Shown here: in pieces, positions 21,140-30,616 of the stretch
Numbering within the stretch: position 1 is the stretch's first letter
Layout: each line of letters starts with the position of its first letter
DNA from: Escherichia ruysiae
GTDB lineage: Bacteria > Pseudomonadota > Gammaproteobacteria > Enterobacterales > Enterobacteriaceae
DNA: 64,000 nt
Assembly (NCBI RefSeq): GCF_031323975.1
Contig: NZ_JAVIWS010000001.1
Location: forward strand, 62,001-126,000
Direction of reading: 5' to 3'
Notes under the pieces: model-generated
What the model was told of the DNA's origin: nothing
Databases searched by the model: none
What the model saw: only the letters and a program-made list of their open reading frames with translations
Program-made: the position numbers and the translations under genes

Positions 21140-23188
21140 ATGAACATGTTTTTTAGGCTTACCGCGTTAGCTGGCCTGCTTGCAATAGCAGGCCAGACCT
21201 TCGCAGTAGAAGATATTACGCGTGCTGATCAAATTCCGGTATTAAAGGAAGAGACGCAGCATGCGACTGTGAGTGAGCGCGTAACGTCGCGCTTCACCCG
21301 TTCCCATTATCGTCAGTTCGATCTCGATCAGGCGTTCTCGGCCAAAATCTTTGACCGCTACCTGAACTTGCTTGATTACAGCCACAATGTGCTGCTGGCA
21401 AGCGATGTCGAACAATTTGCGAAAAAGAAAACCGAGTTGGGCGATGAGCTTCGCACCGGCAAACTTGACGTTTTCTACGATCTCTACAATCTGGCGCAAA
21501 AACGCCGCTTCGAACGTTACCAGTATGCGTTGTCTGTACTGGAAAAGCCGATGGATTTTACCGGCAACGATTCCTATAACCTGGATCGCAGCAAAGCGCC
21601 CTGGCCGAAAAACGAGGCCGAGTTAAACGCGCTGTGGGACAGTAAAGTTAAATTCGACGAGTTAAGCCTGAAGCTGGCAGGAAAAACGGATAAAGAAATT
21701 CGTGAAACCCTGACTCGCCGCTACAAATTTGCTATTCGTCGTCTGGCGCAAACCAACAGCGAAGATGTTTTCTCGCTGGCAATGACGGCGTTTGCACGCG
21801 AAATCGACCCACATACCAACTACCTTTCTCCGCGCAATACCGAACAGTTCAATACTGAAATGAGTTTGTCGCTGGAAGGTATTGGCGCAGTACTGCAAAT
21901 GGATGATGACTACACCGTTATCAATTCAATGGTGGCGGGTGGGCCAGCAGCGAAGAGTAAAGCTATCAGCGTTGGTGACAAAATTGTCGGTGTCGGACAA
22001 ACCGGTAAACCGATGGTTGACGTGATCGGCTGGCGTCTTGATGATGTCGTTGCCTTAATCAAAGGGCCGAAAGGCAGTAAGGTTCGTCTGGAAATTCTGC
22101 CTGCGGGTAAAGGGACCAAGACCCGGACAGTAACGCTGACGCGTGAACGTATTCGTCTGGAAGACCGTGCAGTTAAAATGTCTGTGAAGACTGTCGGTAA
22201 AGAAAAAGTCGGTGTGCTGGATATTCCGGGCTTCTATGTTGGCTTGACGGACGATGTCAAAGTTCAACTGCAGAAACTGGAAAAACAAAATGTCAGCAGT
22301 GTCATTATCGACCTACGCAGCAACGGCGGGGGGGCGCTGACTGAAGCGGTATCGCTCTCTGGGCTGTTTATTCCATCAGGTCCGATTGTGCAGGTTCGTG
22401 ATAACAACGGCAAGGTTCGCGAAGATAGCGATAACGACGGTCAGGTTTTCTATAAAGGCCCGTTAGTGGTGCTGGTTGACCGTTTCAGTGCTTCGGCTTC
22501 GGAAATCTTTGCTGCTGCCATGCAGGATTACGGTCGTGCGCTGGTTGTGGGTGAACCGACATTTGGTAAAGGCACAGTCCAGCAGTATCGTTCTCTGAAC
22601 CGTATCTACGATCAGATGTTACGTCCTGAATGGCCGGCGTTGGGTTCAGTACAGTACACAATCCAGAAATTCTATCGCGTTAACGGCGGCAGTACGCAAC
22701 GTAAAGGCGTAACGCCAGATATCATCATGCCTACGGGCAATGAAGAGACGGAAACCGGTGAGAAATTCGAAGATAACGCGCTACCGTGGGATAGCATTGA
22801 CGCTGCAACCTATGTGAAATCTGGAGACTTAACGGCGTTTGAACCGGAGTTGCTGAAGGAACATAATGCGCGTATCGCGAAGGATCCTGAGTTCCAGAAC
22901 ATCATGAAGGATATCGCTCGCTTCAACGCCATGAAGGACAAACGCAACATCGTTTCTCTGAATTACGCTGTGCGTGAAAAAGAGAATAACGAAGATGATG
23001 CGACGCGTCTGGCGCGGTTGAACGATCGCTTTAAACGCGAAGGAAAACCGGAGTTGAAGAAACTGGACGATCTGCCAAAAGATTACAAGGAGCCAGATCC
23101 GTATCTGGATGAAACAGTGAACATCGCGCTTGATTTGGCGCGTCTGGAAAAAGCCAGACCTGCGGAACAGCCCGCCCCCGTCAAGTAA
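21140..23188 (+). CDS. prc: Tail-specific protease (C-terminal processing peptidase)
   Basis: Periplasmic protease that degrades proteins with nonpolar C-termini, processes PBP3 (FtsI) and, with NlpI, degrades the MepS hydrolase. 682 residues: signal peptide 1-22 (MNMFFRLTALAGLLAIAGQT, cut FA-VED), helical N domain, PDZ domain about 235-320 (LEGIGAVLQM... GDKIVGVG), catalytic S41 domain with Ser452 in FSASASE and the Lys in FGKGTVQQ, then a C-terminal helical DUF3340 part. The start is the ATG of MNMFF, with GGAGG 13-17 nt upstream. An in-frame extension upstream overlaps proQ and is rejected. Confidence 0.97.
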   Translation: MNMFFRLTALAGLLAIAGQTFAVEDITRADQIPVLKEETQHATVSERVTSRFTRSHYRQFDLDQAFSAKIFDRYLNLLDYSHNVLLASDVEQFAKKKTELGDELRTGKLDVFYDLYNLAQKRRFERYQYALSVLEKPMDFTGNDSYNLDRSKAPWPKNEAELNALWDSKVKFDELSLKLAGKTDKEIRETLTRRYKFAIRRLAQTNSEDVFSLAMTAFAREIDPHTNYLSPRNTEQFNTEMSLSLEGIGAVLQMDDDYTVINSMVAGGPAAKSKAISVGDKIVGVGQTGKPMVDVIGWRLDDVVALIKGPKGSKVRLEILPAGKGTKTRTVTLTRERIRLEDRAVKMSVKTVGKEKVGVLDIPGFYVGLTDDVKVQLQKLEKQNVSSVIIDLRSNGGGALTEAVSLSGLFIPSGPIVQVRDNNGKVREDSDNDGQVFYKGPLVVLVDRFSASASEIFAAAMQDYGRALVVGEPTFGKGTVQQYRSLNRIYDQMLRPEWPALGSVQYTIQKFYRVNGGSTQRKGVTPDIIMPTGNEETETGEKFEDNALPWDSIDAATYVKSGDLTAFEPELLKEHNARIAKDPEFQNIMKDIARFNAMKDKRNIVSLNYAVREKENNEDDATRLARLNDRFKREGKPELKKLDDLPKDYKEPDPYLDETVNIALDLARLEKARPAEQPAPVK

Positions 23189-23194
23189 CATCAA

Positions 23195-23224
23195 TCAGGC
23201 ACAAGAAATTGTGCCTGATTTTTT
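23195..23224 (+). terminator. Terminator of proQ-prc
   Basis: TCAGGCACA / TGTGCCTGA stem with a 6-nt loop, then six T, right after the prc stop. Confidence 0.9.
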
Positions 23225-23379
23225 AACAGTGGCAAGATGCCGTAAATCAGATGCTACAAAATGTAAAGTTGTGTCTTTCTGGTGACTTACGCGCTATCCG
23301 GACTTGAAAATAGTCACGTAGCCCATACGATGTGGGTATCGCATATTGCGTTTTGTTAAACTGAGGTAAAAAGAAAATT

Positions 23380-24261
23380 ATGATGCGAATCGCGCTCTTC
23401 CTGCTAACGAACCTGGCCGTGATGGTCGTTTTCGGGCTGGTACTGAGCCTGACAGGGATACAGTCGAGCAGTGTTCAGGGGCTGATGATTATGGCCTTGC
23501 TGTTCGGTTTTGGTGGTTCCTTCGTTTCGCTTCTGATGTCCAAATGGATGGCATTACGATCTGTTGGCGGGGAAGTGATCGAGCAACCGCGTAACGAAAG
23601 GGAACGTTGGCTGATCAATACTGTTGCAACCCAGGCGCGTCAGGCTGGAATTGCTATGCCGCAAGTGGCTATCTACCATGCGCCGGATATCAACGCCTTT
23701 GCAACCGGTGCGCGCCGTGATGCCTCTCTGGTTGCTGTCAGCACCGGTTTGTTGCAAAACATGAGCCCGGATGAAGCCGAGGCAGTAATCGCTCACGAAA
23801 TTAGCCACATTGCCAATGGTGATATGGTTACGATGACGCTGATTCAGGGGGTGGTGAACACCTTCGTTATCTTTATTTCTCGTATTCTCGCGCAACTGGC
23901 CGCTGGCTTCATGGGCGGTAACCGTGACGAAGGTGAAGAGAGCAACGGTAACCCGCTGATCTACTTTGCAGTCGCGACGGTGCTGGAACTGGTATTTGGT
24001 ATTCTGGCGAGCATTATTACCATGTGGTTCTCGCGTCATCGTGAATTCCACGCCGATGCGGGTTCAGCGAAACTGGTTGGCCGTGAAAAAATGATTGCCG
24101 CGCTGCAGCGTCTTAAAACCAGCTATGAGCCGCAAGAAGCAACGAGCATGATGGCTTTCTGCATTAACGGTAAGTCAAAATCGCTCAGTGAGCTGTTCAT
24201 GACTCACCCGCCGCTGGATAAACGTATTGAAGCTCTGCGCACCGGTGAATACCTGAAGTAA
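23380..24261 (+). CDS. htpX: Membrane zinc metalloprotease HtpX
   Basis: Heat-shock inner-membrane protease (M48B) that takes part with FtsH in quality control of membrane proteins. 293 residues. Two N-terminal membrane segments (about 5-25 and 33-53), zinc motif HEISH with His139, Glu140 and His143, further hydrophobic segments about 155-175 and 193-215, and the third ligand in FHADAGSA. CpxR and sigma-32 control are known in K-12. Ends in a strong terminator shared with yebQ. Confidence 0.97.
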   Translation: MMRIALFLLTNLAVMVVFGLVLSLTGIQSSSVQGLMIMALLFGFGGSFVSLLMSKWMALRSVGGEVIEQPRNERERWLINTVATQARQAGIAMPQVAIYHAPDINAFATGARRDASLVAVSTGLLQNMSPDEAEAVIAHEISHIANGDMVTMTLIQGVVNTFVIFISRILAQLAAGFMGGNRDEGEESNGNPLIYFAVATVLELVFGILASIITMWFSRHREFHADAGSAKLVGREKMIAALQRLKTSYEPQEATSMMAFCINGKSKSLSELFMTHPPLDKRIEALRTGEYLK

Positions 24262-24275
24262 TATGAAGTAAATGC

Positions 24276-24309
24276 TAAAAAGCGCGTCCTGGTCGACGCG
24301 CTTTTTTTA
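24276..24309. terminator. Bidirectional terminator between htpX and yebQ
   Basis: AAAAAGCGCGTC / GACGCGCTTTTTTT with a 6-nt loop; T runs on both strands. It serves both convergent genes and overlaps the last bases of yebQ by 3 nt. Confidence 0.9.
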
Positions 24310-25680
24310 TGCCTGGGATCGTGGCTGGGTAATCCGTAACCCACTGACGCAGGCAGCAATCACAGCCAGAATAGCCGCAGTCATCAGCGAGACGTGCGTA
24401 CCATTATCGCCAAACTGATTTAACATCAGAGCCACCAGAGCCGCGCCGCTACTCTGACCAAGCAGACGAGCTGTACCTAACATGCCACTGGCACCACCGC
24501 TACGTTCGCGAGGGGCGGAGGTAATAATGGTGTGGTTATTGGGGGACTGAAATAAGCCAAATCCAGCGCCGCATAAGATCATTGGCCAGATAATGTTGAT
24601 ATCCGCAGGAGAAGCGGGCAGCAGAACCAGTGAAAACAGACCCGCTGCCATAATGAACAAACCTAAAGCACCCAGCAATCCTGCATGTACGCGCTCTATC
24701 AGATAGCCTGCCAGCGGTGCCATCACCATGGTAGCTAACGGCCACGGCGTCAGGAGTAAACCCGTTTCTACTTCACTGCGCCCAAGCACGGTTTGCAGGT
24801 AAAAGGGCAGAGAAACCATTGCCAACATCTGTGCGCAGAAAGAGCAAATAGACGTGCAAATAGAAAGTGAAAACAGCGGAATGCGCAGTAAATCCACCGG
24901 TAGCAGCGGTACGGGAAGAGAAAGCTGGCGGCGAATAAAGAATATACCCACGACAACCATTACCGCCAGTTCTGCTGCAATCAACGTCAGCGATTGCCCC
25001 TGAGCGAAACCACTCAACGCAGTAATAAGCAGGCCGAAGGTTAACGCATTCATTACTGCACTGGGCAGGTCAAAACGAGGTTTACTGGAACGCGATCCAT
25101 TAGGTGGCAGAAAACGTATCGCCAGAAGCAGAGCGATAATACCCAACGGCACGTTGATTAAAAATAACCATTTCCAGGAAGCAAAGGAAAGAATTGCCGC
25201 TGCAATTGTCGGACCGGCAGCCGAGGAGACGGCAACAATAAACGAGTTAATTCCCATCCCCCTACCCAGAAAACGCTGCGGGTAGATCAGGCGGATAAGT
25301 GCAGTATTGACGCTCATCAGTGCTGCGCCGCCGAAACCTTGTATTACACGCGCCAGGGTGAGCATTTGCAGCGAATCAGAAAGGGCGCAGAACAGCGAAG
25401 ACAACAGAAAAACGACCAATCCGCATTTATAAATACGTCGATAGCCAAACATATCTCCCAGAAACGAGAATGAGAGCAGAGAGACGACAATGGCAATTTG
25501 ATAGGCGTTCACTACCCAGATGGAGCTGGCTGGCGTGGCATGAAGGTCTGTGGCGATTGTTGGCAAGGCGACGTTAGCGATAGCGCCGTCGAGGACCGCC
25601 ATCGAAATACCAATAATAATGGTTAAAATCGCGCCGTATCGCTGAGGCAACGGCAGACCATCGGCCTGAACTTTTGGCAT
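24307..25680 (-). CDS. yebQ: MFS drug:H+ antiporter-like transporter YebQ
   Basis: 457 residues, 14-helix DHA2-type major facilitator. Motif A-like GDMFGYRRIYKCG follows helix 2 and a motif C-like stretch (AAGPTIAAAI) lies in helix 5. Substrate unknown, probably efflux of a hydrophobic compound. Start at MPKVQADG, the K-12 length; the ribosome site is weak. Divergent from kdgR, and a KdgR link has been suggested from this arrangement, but I see no operator I can vouch for. Confidence 0.92.
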   Translation of the reverse strand: MPKVQADGLPLPQRYGAILTIIIGISMAVLDGAIANVALPTIATDLHATPASSIWVVNAYQIAIVVSLLSFSFLGDMFGYRRIYKCGLVVFLLSSLFCALSDSLQMLTLARVIQGFGGAALMSVNTALIRLIYPQRFLGRGMGINSFIVAVSSAAGPTIAAAILSFASWKWLFLINVPLGIIALLLAIRFLPPNGSRSSKPRFDLPSAVMNALTFGLLITALSGFAQGQSLTLIAAELAVMVVVGIFFIRRQLSLPVPLLPVDLLRIPLFSLSICTSICSFCAQMLAMVSLPFYLQTVLGRSEVETGLLLTPWPLATMVMAPLAGYLIERVHAGLLGALGLFIMAAGLFSLVLLPASPADINIIWPMILCGAGFGLFQSPNNHTIITSAPRERSGGASGMLGTARLLGQSSGAALVALMLNQFGDNGTHVSLMTAAILAVIAACVSGLRITQPRSQA

Positions 25681-25856
25681 AGGAATTTTATATCTTTTGG
25701 TAATAATCAACAGGGGTATGATTCTAGCACTGATATTCACGGCGAATGTCGCAGAATTGTAACTAACCGGCAAAAGATGGATTGCGACCACCCTGGCACG
25801 AAATTATAATAAAAAACAGTTCTGATTTTTATAAAACACTCGCAATGAGGTGATAA

Positions 25857-26648
25857 ATGGCTAACGCAGATCTGGATAAACAGCCTGATTCTGTATCTTC
25901 TGTACTGAAAGTTTTTGGCATTTTGCAGGCGCTGGGCGAAGAGCGTGAAATAGGGATAACCGAGCTGTCACAGCGCGTCATGATGTCAAAAAGCACCGTT
26001 TATCGCTTTTTACAGACCATGAAAACCCTGGGCTACGTGGCGCAGGAAGGGGAGTCAGAGAAATATTCGCTGACCCTGAAATTGTTTGAACTGGGCGCCC
26101 GCGCGTTACAAAATGTTGATCTTATTCGTAGCGCAGATATCCAGATGCGTGAGCTTTCCCGCCTGACCAAAGAGACCATCCACCTTGGCGCGCTGGATGA
26201 AGACAGCATTGTTTACATCCACAAAATTGACTCTATGTACAATTTGCGCATGTATTCTCGGGTTGGTCGTCGTAATCCGCTTTACAGTACTGCGATTGGT
26301 AAAGTATTGCTGGCCTGGCGCGATCGTGATGAAGTGAAGCAAATCCTTGAGGGCGTTGAGTATAAACGCAGTACCGATCGTACCATTACCAGCACAGAAG
26401 CGTTATTACCGGTGTTGGATCTGGTGCGTGAGCAAGGTTATGGCGAAGATAACGAAGAGCAGGAGGAGGGGCTGCGCTGTATCGCAGTTCCGGTATTTGA
26501 CCGCTTTGGCGTGGTTATTGCTGGTTTGAGTATTTCCTTCCCGACCCTGCGTTTTTCTGAGGAGCGTTTGCAGGAGTACGTGACTATGCTGCATACGGCG
26601 GCGCGTAAAATTTCCTCTCAAATGGGGTATCACGACTATCCGTTCTGA
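25857..26648 (+). CDS. kdgR: IclR-family repressor of pectin and Entner-Doudoroff genes
   Basis: DNA-binding repressor released by 2-keto-3-deoxygluconate; controls kdgT, kdgK, eda and others. 263 residues: winged helix-turn-helix about 18-80 (EIGITELSQRVMMSKSTVYRFLQTM) and an IclR effector domain about 95-260, with the signature HLGALDEDSIVYIHKID and the C-terminal CIAVPVFDRFGVVIAGLSIS. The window also holds eda, its target. Ribosome site GAGGTG six nt before ATG. Confidence 0.96.
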   Translation: MANADLDKQPDSVSSVLKVFGILQALGEEREIGITELSQRVMMSKSTVYRFLQTMKTLGYVAQEGESEKYSLTLKLFELGARALQNVDLIRSADIQMRELSRLTKETIHLGALDEDSIVYIHKIDSMYNLRMYSRVGRRNPLYSTAIGKVLLAWRDRDEVKQILEGVEYKRSTDRTITSTEALLPVLDLVREQGYGEDNEEQEEGLRCIAVPVFDRFGVVIAGLSISFPTLRFSEERLQEYVTMLHTAARKISSQMGYHDYPF

Positions 26649-26658
26649 TTAGAGGAAG

Positions 26659-26690
26659 AACCTGTCTGTATAATATTCAGACAGGTTCTG
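26659..26690 (+). terminator. Likely terminator of kdgR
   Basis: AACCTGTCTG / CAGACAGGTT perfect 10-bp stem, 9-nt loop, then CTGTATTT; the T tract is weak. Confidence 0.6.
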
Positions 26691-26789
26691 TATTTCGCGT
26701 GGGTTAAATAAAGTTACAAATGGCGTAACATAGTACGCTATGGCGATGAATGTACTTTTTATCTTCGGTTTAAGTAGTTATTTATGCCT

Positions 26790-27029
26790 TTAGCCATTAT
26801 CTACAACGTTATTGCTTTTACGTAACAGCGGGCAATCTGTTATTCCGAAAAGCCCACTTTTAGTGTGTAGGTATTGTACCGTGCTGGTGCCTCTGGCGGT
26901 CAGATAGGAACATTGCAAACCTAACCCAGCGGCATTCTCCTTGCTTCCAATCAGAACGCCATATCCGCTTAGTAATAATCCTGTCCATACCAGTGCTATC
27001 AACATAATTGTGCGAATAATGAATCGCAT
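26790..27029 (-). CDS. yobH: Small exported or membrane protein YobH
   Basis: 79 residues: a hydrophobic N-terminus (MRFIIRTIMLIALVWTGLLL) that is a signal peptide or anchor, then a small domain with two cysteines (LQCSYL, TDCPLL). Function unknown. Start chosen at the ATG with GAGG six nt upstream. Divergent from mgrB. Confidence 0.9.
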   Translation of the reverse strand: MRFIIRTIMLIALVWTGLLLSGYGVLIGSKENAAGLGLQCSYLTARGTSTVQYLHTKSGLFGITDCPLLRKSNNVVDNG

Positions 27030-27119
27030 TATGACCTCATCTCTTTTTTGTTCGCCTAATCGTAGCGGTAATATGGGCTGAAGCAAGCGTATAGTTCCGA
27101 AAAAGCACGAATATCGACA

Positions 27120-27136
27120 TAGTTAGGCGCTGTTTA
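27120..27136 (+). promoter_or_regulatory. Probable PhoP box of mgrB
   Basis: TAGTTA-GGCGC-TGTTTA: two hexamers of the PhoP direct repeat (T/G)GTTTA with the correct 5-nt spacer. A -10-like GATAGT follows about 10 nt later, as PhoP-activated promoters need. mgrB is the classic PhoPQ feedback gene. Confidence 0.65.
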
Positions 27137-27186
27137 ACTAACGCATGATAGTTTAATGACATAAGGTAGTTTAAACGGAGACTGGA

Positions 27187-27330
27187 GTGAAAAAGTTTCG
27201 ATGGGGCGTTCTGGTTGTCGCTGTGCTGGCTTGCTTGCTGCTATGGGCGCAGGTGTTCAATATGATGTGCGATCAGGACGTACAATTTTTCAACGGAATT
27301 TGTACCATCAATCAATTTATCCCGTGGTGA
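27187..27330 (+). CDS. mgrB: PhoQ kinase inhibitor MgrB
   Basis: 47-residue inner-membrane peptide that binds PhoQ and damps the PhoPQ response to low Mg2+. Too short for most gene finders. GTG start with GGAG overlapping it closely (CTGGAGTGAAAAAG). Short cytosolic tail KKFRWG, one membrane segment (about 7-22, [16 protein letters not shown]), periplasmic part with the two essential cysteines (MMCDQD, GICTIN) and the terminal FIPW. The periplasmic part differs slightly from K-12 (FNGICTINQ rather than FSGICAINQ, from memory). Confidence 0.93.
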   Translation: MKKFRWGVLVVAVLACLLLWAQVFNMMCDQDVQFFNGICTINQFIPW

Positions 27331-27404
27331 TATCATTTTTTCAACGGTAGATTTCCTTCCTGTGTGGCAGTGGTAGAATGGCGCCTCTACTTAGAGGTGG
27401 TGAA

Positions 27405-27692
27405 ATGAACGAAGTTGTAAATTCAGGCGTGATGAACATTGCGTCTTTGGTTGTATCGGTGGTAGTTCTCGCTATTGGGCTCATCTTGTGGTTTTTCATC
27501 AACCGTGCCAGTTCACGGACTAACGAACAGATTGAACTTCTTGAGGCATTGCTGGATCAGCAAAAACGGCAAAATGCGCTGTTACGTCGTTTGTGCGAAG
27601 CAAGCGAACCTGAAAAAACAGATACCAGTGCTGCAGAGAACCAAAAAGCGGCTGAAGATGACGATATCATCCGCCTGGTAGCTGAACGGTAA
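27405..27692 (+). CDS. yebO: Small membrane protein YebO
   Basis: 95 residues. One membrane segment (about 12-31, ASLVVSVVVLAIGLILWFF), then a coiled-coil stretch (about 36-66, RTNEQIELLEALLDQQKRQNALLRRL) and an acidic tail. Function unknown. Start at MNEVVNSG, with AGAGGTGG 5-12 nt upstream. It lies 74 nt after mgrB. Confidence 0.92.
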   Translation: MNEVVNSGVMNIASLVVSVVVLAIGLILWFFINRASSRTNEQIELLEALLDQQKRQNALLRRLCEASEPEKTDTSAAENQKAAEDDDIIRLVAER

Positions 27693-28358
27693 TCCGTCCT
27701 CAAATTTGAGTAACCCTGGTGTTAACGGGTTACTCATCTTATCATTCATATATGCACTATAGTGGTGCAATTGATTTAAATTAATACTCTGGTCTGACTT
27801 CAATTATTTATCGTGTTATTTATTTCATAACATCGATATCGGAAAAAGATATTTACCCCGCTAAGTTATTGGGATGTTTACATCGGAATTGTGATCAATC
27901 ACGGTATTGTTTATTAGCGAAACGTTTCTATTCTCACTTTTTAGTATTTCATCAATTTTTCTTATTTTAAAATAATAATATGCCTTAAGTATAGTTTCTT
28001 TATTGTACTCTAGTTTGTTGTTAACTGACTGTTTTATGGAGTGAATTTATATAATATTTTATTCGTTATATATCATAAAAAGTGATATCGCTCGCATTGC
28101 GTAATAAGTTGTAGTGCTGCTCTGGAAGAACTGAACTTATTGAACTATGTTAGAAACTACATCAGATCAAGTATCTGTTTGTAATGGTATGGTTAAGTGC
28201 ATCGATATATCGACATGTATTCCGTTGCATAAATGTGCAAAAAAGTGGAAGGCGTATCGAGATTTGTGCGGCTGATCGAGACATGTTTAAAAATGGCTTG
28301 CCATAATTAACGTTGTATGTGATAACAGTTTCGGGTTAAACGAGGTACAGTTCTGTTT
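27693..28358. other. Long AT-rich region upstream of yobF-cspC
   Basis: 666 nt with no established gene. Right after yebO is a perfect 9-bp inverted repeat (GAGTAACCC 27708-27716, GGGTTACTC 27727-27735), possibly its 3' end. 27740-28090 is very AT-rich, with a GCGAAACGTTTCT Cra-like match at 27917-27929. 28147-28275 is open for 42 residues (see findings). The remainder is presumably the long cspC leader and promoters. Confidence 0.5.
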
Positions 28359-28475
28359 ATGTGTGGCATTTTCAGTAAAGAAGTCCTGAGTAAACACGTT
28401 GTCGTTGAATACCGCTTCTCTGCCGAGCCTTATATTAGTGCCTCATGCAGTAATGTGTCAGTTTTATCTCTGTAA
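28359..28475 (+). CDS. yobF: Small stress protein YobF, shortened by an in-frame stop
   Basis: Small protein made under heat and other stress, translated from the cspC mRNA leader; role unknown. Here it reads [20 protein letters not shown] to SVLSL, 38 residues, stopping at TAA 28473-28475. The next eight codons, in the same frame, read CLRAKKTI and then stop at 28500-28502, which is the end of the 47-residue K-12 protein as I remember it, where TTA (Leu) stands in place of TAA. So the C-terminal nine residues are lost by one base change. It may still be functional. Confidence 0.8.
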   Translation: MCGIFSKEVLSKHVVVEYRFSAEPYISASCSNVSVLSL

Positions 28476-28514
28476 TGCCTGCGGGCGAAGAAAACAATCT
28501 AAGGAATTTTTCAA

Positions 28515-28724
28515 ATGGCAAAGATTAAAGGTCAGGTTAAGTGGTTCAACGAGTCTAAAGGTTTTGGCTTCATTACTCCGGCTGATGGCAGCAAAGATGT
28601 ATTCGTACACTTTTCCGCTATCCAGGGTAATGGCTTCAAAACTCTGGCCGAAGGCCAGAACGTTGAGTTCGAAATTCAGGACGGCCAGAAAGGTCCGGCA
28701 GCTGTTAACGTAACAGCAATCTGA
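28515..28724 (+). CDS. cspC: Cold-shock family RNA chaperone CspC
   Basis: 69-residue CSD protein, constitutive, an mRNA stabiliser and antiterminator that raises rpoS levels. RNP1 KGFGFIT and RNP2 VFVHFS are intact. AAGGA ribosome site nine nt before ATG. It lies 39 nt after the yobF stop on the same transcript and ends with a terminator. Confidence 0.97.
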
Positions 28725-28771
28725 TCGAAACCACTGATCTGAAGTGTAAACGCGCTTCAATCTCGCTATCA

Positions 28772-28797
28772 AGCCTCGTCCAAATGCGAGGCTTTTT
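28772..28797 (+). terminator. Terminator of cspC
   Basis: GCCTCG / CGAGGC stem, 8-nt loop, five T, about 50 nt after the stop. Confidence 0.85.
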
Positions 28798-28889
28798 ACT
28801 TTGTTTTATTCGCGCTCTTGCCTGCGGATATTTGCCCGTCGCGCAATTCGCGTTACACTTGCGGCCTTTAGTATCCTGCCGGAGTTGTC

Positions 28890-29699
28890 ATGTCGTTTTC
28901 CTGTCCACTTTGTCATCAGCCGCTATCGCTTGAAAAAAACAGCTATATCTGTCCCAAACGGCATCAATTTGATATGGCGAAAGAGGGATATGTTAATTTG
29001 CTGCCCGTTCAGCATAAACGATCCCGCGATCCGGGTGATAGTGCGGAAATGATGCAAGCGCGGCGTACATTTTTAGATGCCGGGCATTATCAGCCGCTTC
29101 GTGATGCGATAGTTGCTCAGTTGTGTGATTGTCTTGATGAGCACGCAACGGCAATACTGGATATTGGCTGTGGGGAAGGGTACTACACTCATGCTTTTGC
29201 CGAGGCATTGCCGGGTGTGACTACTTTTGGTCTGGATGTCTCTAAGGTCGCGATTAAGGCTGCGGCAAAACGCTATCAGCAGGTCACCTTTTGTGTCGCT
29301 TCCAGCCACCGTCTGCCGTTTTCTGATACCAGTATGGATGCCGTTGTCCGTATCTACGCGCCGTGCAAAGCAGAAGAATTAGCGCGCGTGGTCAAACCGG
29401 GAGGATGGGTCATTACCGCTACCCCGGGACCACGACATTTAATGGAGCTGAAGGGGCTGATTTACGACGAAGTACATCTACATGCGCTCCATACGGAACA
29501 ACTGGAAGGTTTTACATTACAGCAGAGCGATGAATTGTGTTATCCGATGCGCCTGCGCGGAGATGAGGCCGTTGCGTTGTTACAGATGACACCGTTTGCC
29601 TGGCGCGCCAAGCCAGAAGTCTGGCAAACGCTGGCGGCAAAAGAAGAATTTGATTGCCAGACGGACTTTAATATTCACGTCTGGCAACGAACAAATTAG
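28890..29699 (+). CDS. rlmA: 23S rRNA (guanine-745-N1)-methyltransferase
   Basis: Methylates G745 in helix 35 of 23S rRNA. 269 residues. The N-terminal zinc site is Cys5, Cys8, Cys21 and His25 (CPLC...CPKRH); the SAM-binding motif I is [11 protein letters not shown] near residue 88-98, then FGLDVSKVA. Ribosome site weak (CCGGAG). Its TAG stop overlaps the mntP stop on the other strand by 4 nt. Confidence 0.96.
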   Translation: MSFSCPLCHQPLSLEKNSYICPKRHQFDMAKEGYVNLLPVQHKRSRDPGDSAEMMQARRTFLDAGHYQPLRDAIVAQLCDCLDEHATAILDIGCGEGYYTHAFAEALPGVTTFGLDVSKVAIKAAAKRYQQVTFCVASSHRLPFSDTSMDAVVRIYAPCKAEELARVVKPGGWVITATPGPRHLMELKGLIYDEVHLHALHTEQLEGFTLQQSDELCYPMRLRGDEAVALLQMTPFAWRAKPEVWQTLAAKEEFDCQTDFNIHVWQRTN

Positions 29700-30262
29700 C
29701 CGTGGTAGTGCGTCCAGAGGATCTGGACGCCAATGCCAATAAGCACCAGCCCGCCAAGAATTTCCGCTTTTTTGCCAATAATTGAACCGATAAAGCGACC
29801 CACCATCATACCTAATGTTGACATGATCAAGGTGGCGCAGCCAATCGCCAGTGCAGTAGCAATAATATTAACTTGCAGGAAGGCCAGACCAACACCAACC
29901 GCCATGGCATCCAGACTGGTGGCAATTGCGGTAGTTACCAGCAACCAGAAACCGTGACGACGACGCGGTTCTTCATCCTCATCGTCTCCACCACGAAAAC
30001 CCTCAATAATCATTCGCCCGCCGAGAAATATCAGCAGTACAAACGCAATCCAGTGGTTCCACTCGAGAACAAAGCGGCTGGCTAACATGCCCATACCCCA
30101 GCCAATCAGCGGCGTCAGCGTTTCAACGGCACCAAAAATAAGGCCAGTGCGCAGGGCTTCAGAAAATTTCGGTTTATGGAGGGTGGCACCTTTACCGATT
30201 GATGCAGCAAAGGCATCCATCGACATACCAAAAGCAAGAAGAACAGTAGCAGTGATATTCAT
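29696..30262 (-). CDS. mntP: Manganese efflux pump MntP
   Basis: 188-residue inner-membrane exporter of Mn2+, six membrane segments in two inverted repeats ([18 protein letters not shown] and [17 protein letters not shown], each with the conserved Asp). Start at MNITATVLL, the family length; upstream is the riboswitch. Mn2+ raises expression through both MntR and the riboswitch in E. coli. Confidence 0.97.
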   Translation of the reverse strand: MNITATVLLAFGMSMDAFAASIGKGATLHKPKFSEALRTGLIFGAVETLTPLIGWGMGMLASRFVLEWNHWIAFVLLIFLGGRMIIEGFRGGDDEDEEPRRRHGFWLLVTTAIATSLDAMAVGVGLAFLQVNIIATALAIGCATLIMSTLGMMVGRFIGSIIGKKAEILGGLVLIGIGVQILWTHYHG

Positions 30263-30339
30263 GACAACGTCCTGACCGGGGTATCCATAAAACACATCAC
30301 CGCCCCCAGCAAACATGCACACATGAACGACAAGAAGCG

Positions 30340-30485
30340 CCCATGCAGGCATAGCGATTGATGTGCATATGGTCTCGCCTGACTGAAGGTGTTCAGTCCG
30401 TAAGTGCCACGTTTTGCAACGAGTATGTTGACACGTACATTTCCGGAATCTGGAAATCGGCTACTCCCCAAATGAGGGCGCAACC
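30340..30485 (-). ncRNA. yybP-ykoY manganese riboswitch (SraF) in the mntP leader
   Basis: On the - strand the leader carries the family's GGGGAGUAGCC box (bases 30459-30469 on the + strand), a variable hairpin (TTTCCAG...CTGGAAA type pairing nearby) and the second conserved loop region around CTTACGGACTGAAC, about 200 nt before mntP. In E. coli Mn2+ binding frees the ribosome site. Ends are approximate. Confidence 0.85.
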
Positions 30486-30616
30486 TTAACATATTTTGAG
30501 AATATAAAACAACTGTTGGGATATATTATTGTATTGTATTGTTGATAACGATTTTCATTTAGATTTATATATCAATAAAACGTTAAAATAAATAACAAAT
30601 AAGAGAAGGAATAATA

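Noticed and set aside
27132..27173. Three GTTTA repeats 18-19 nt apart before mgrB, read as a PhoP array
   Set aside because: The spacing is wrong for PhoP (11 nt start to start); only TAGTTA-N5-TGTTTA at 27120-27136 fits.
28399..28713. 104-codon frame across yobF and cspC
   Set aside because: It reads yobF and cspC in another frame; both real genes have ribosome sites and known products.
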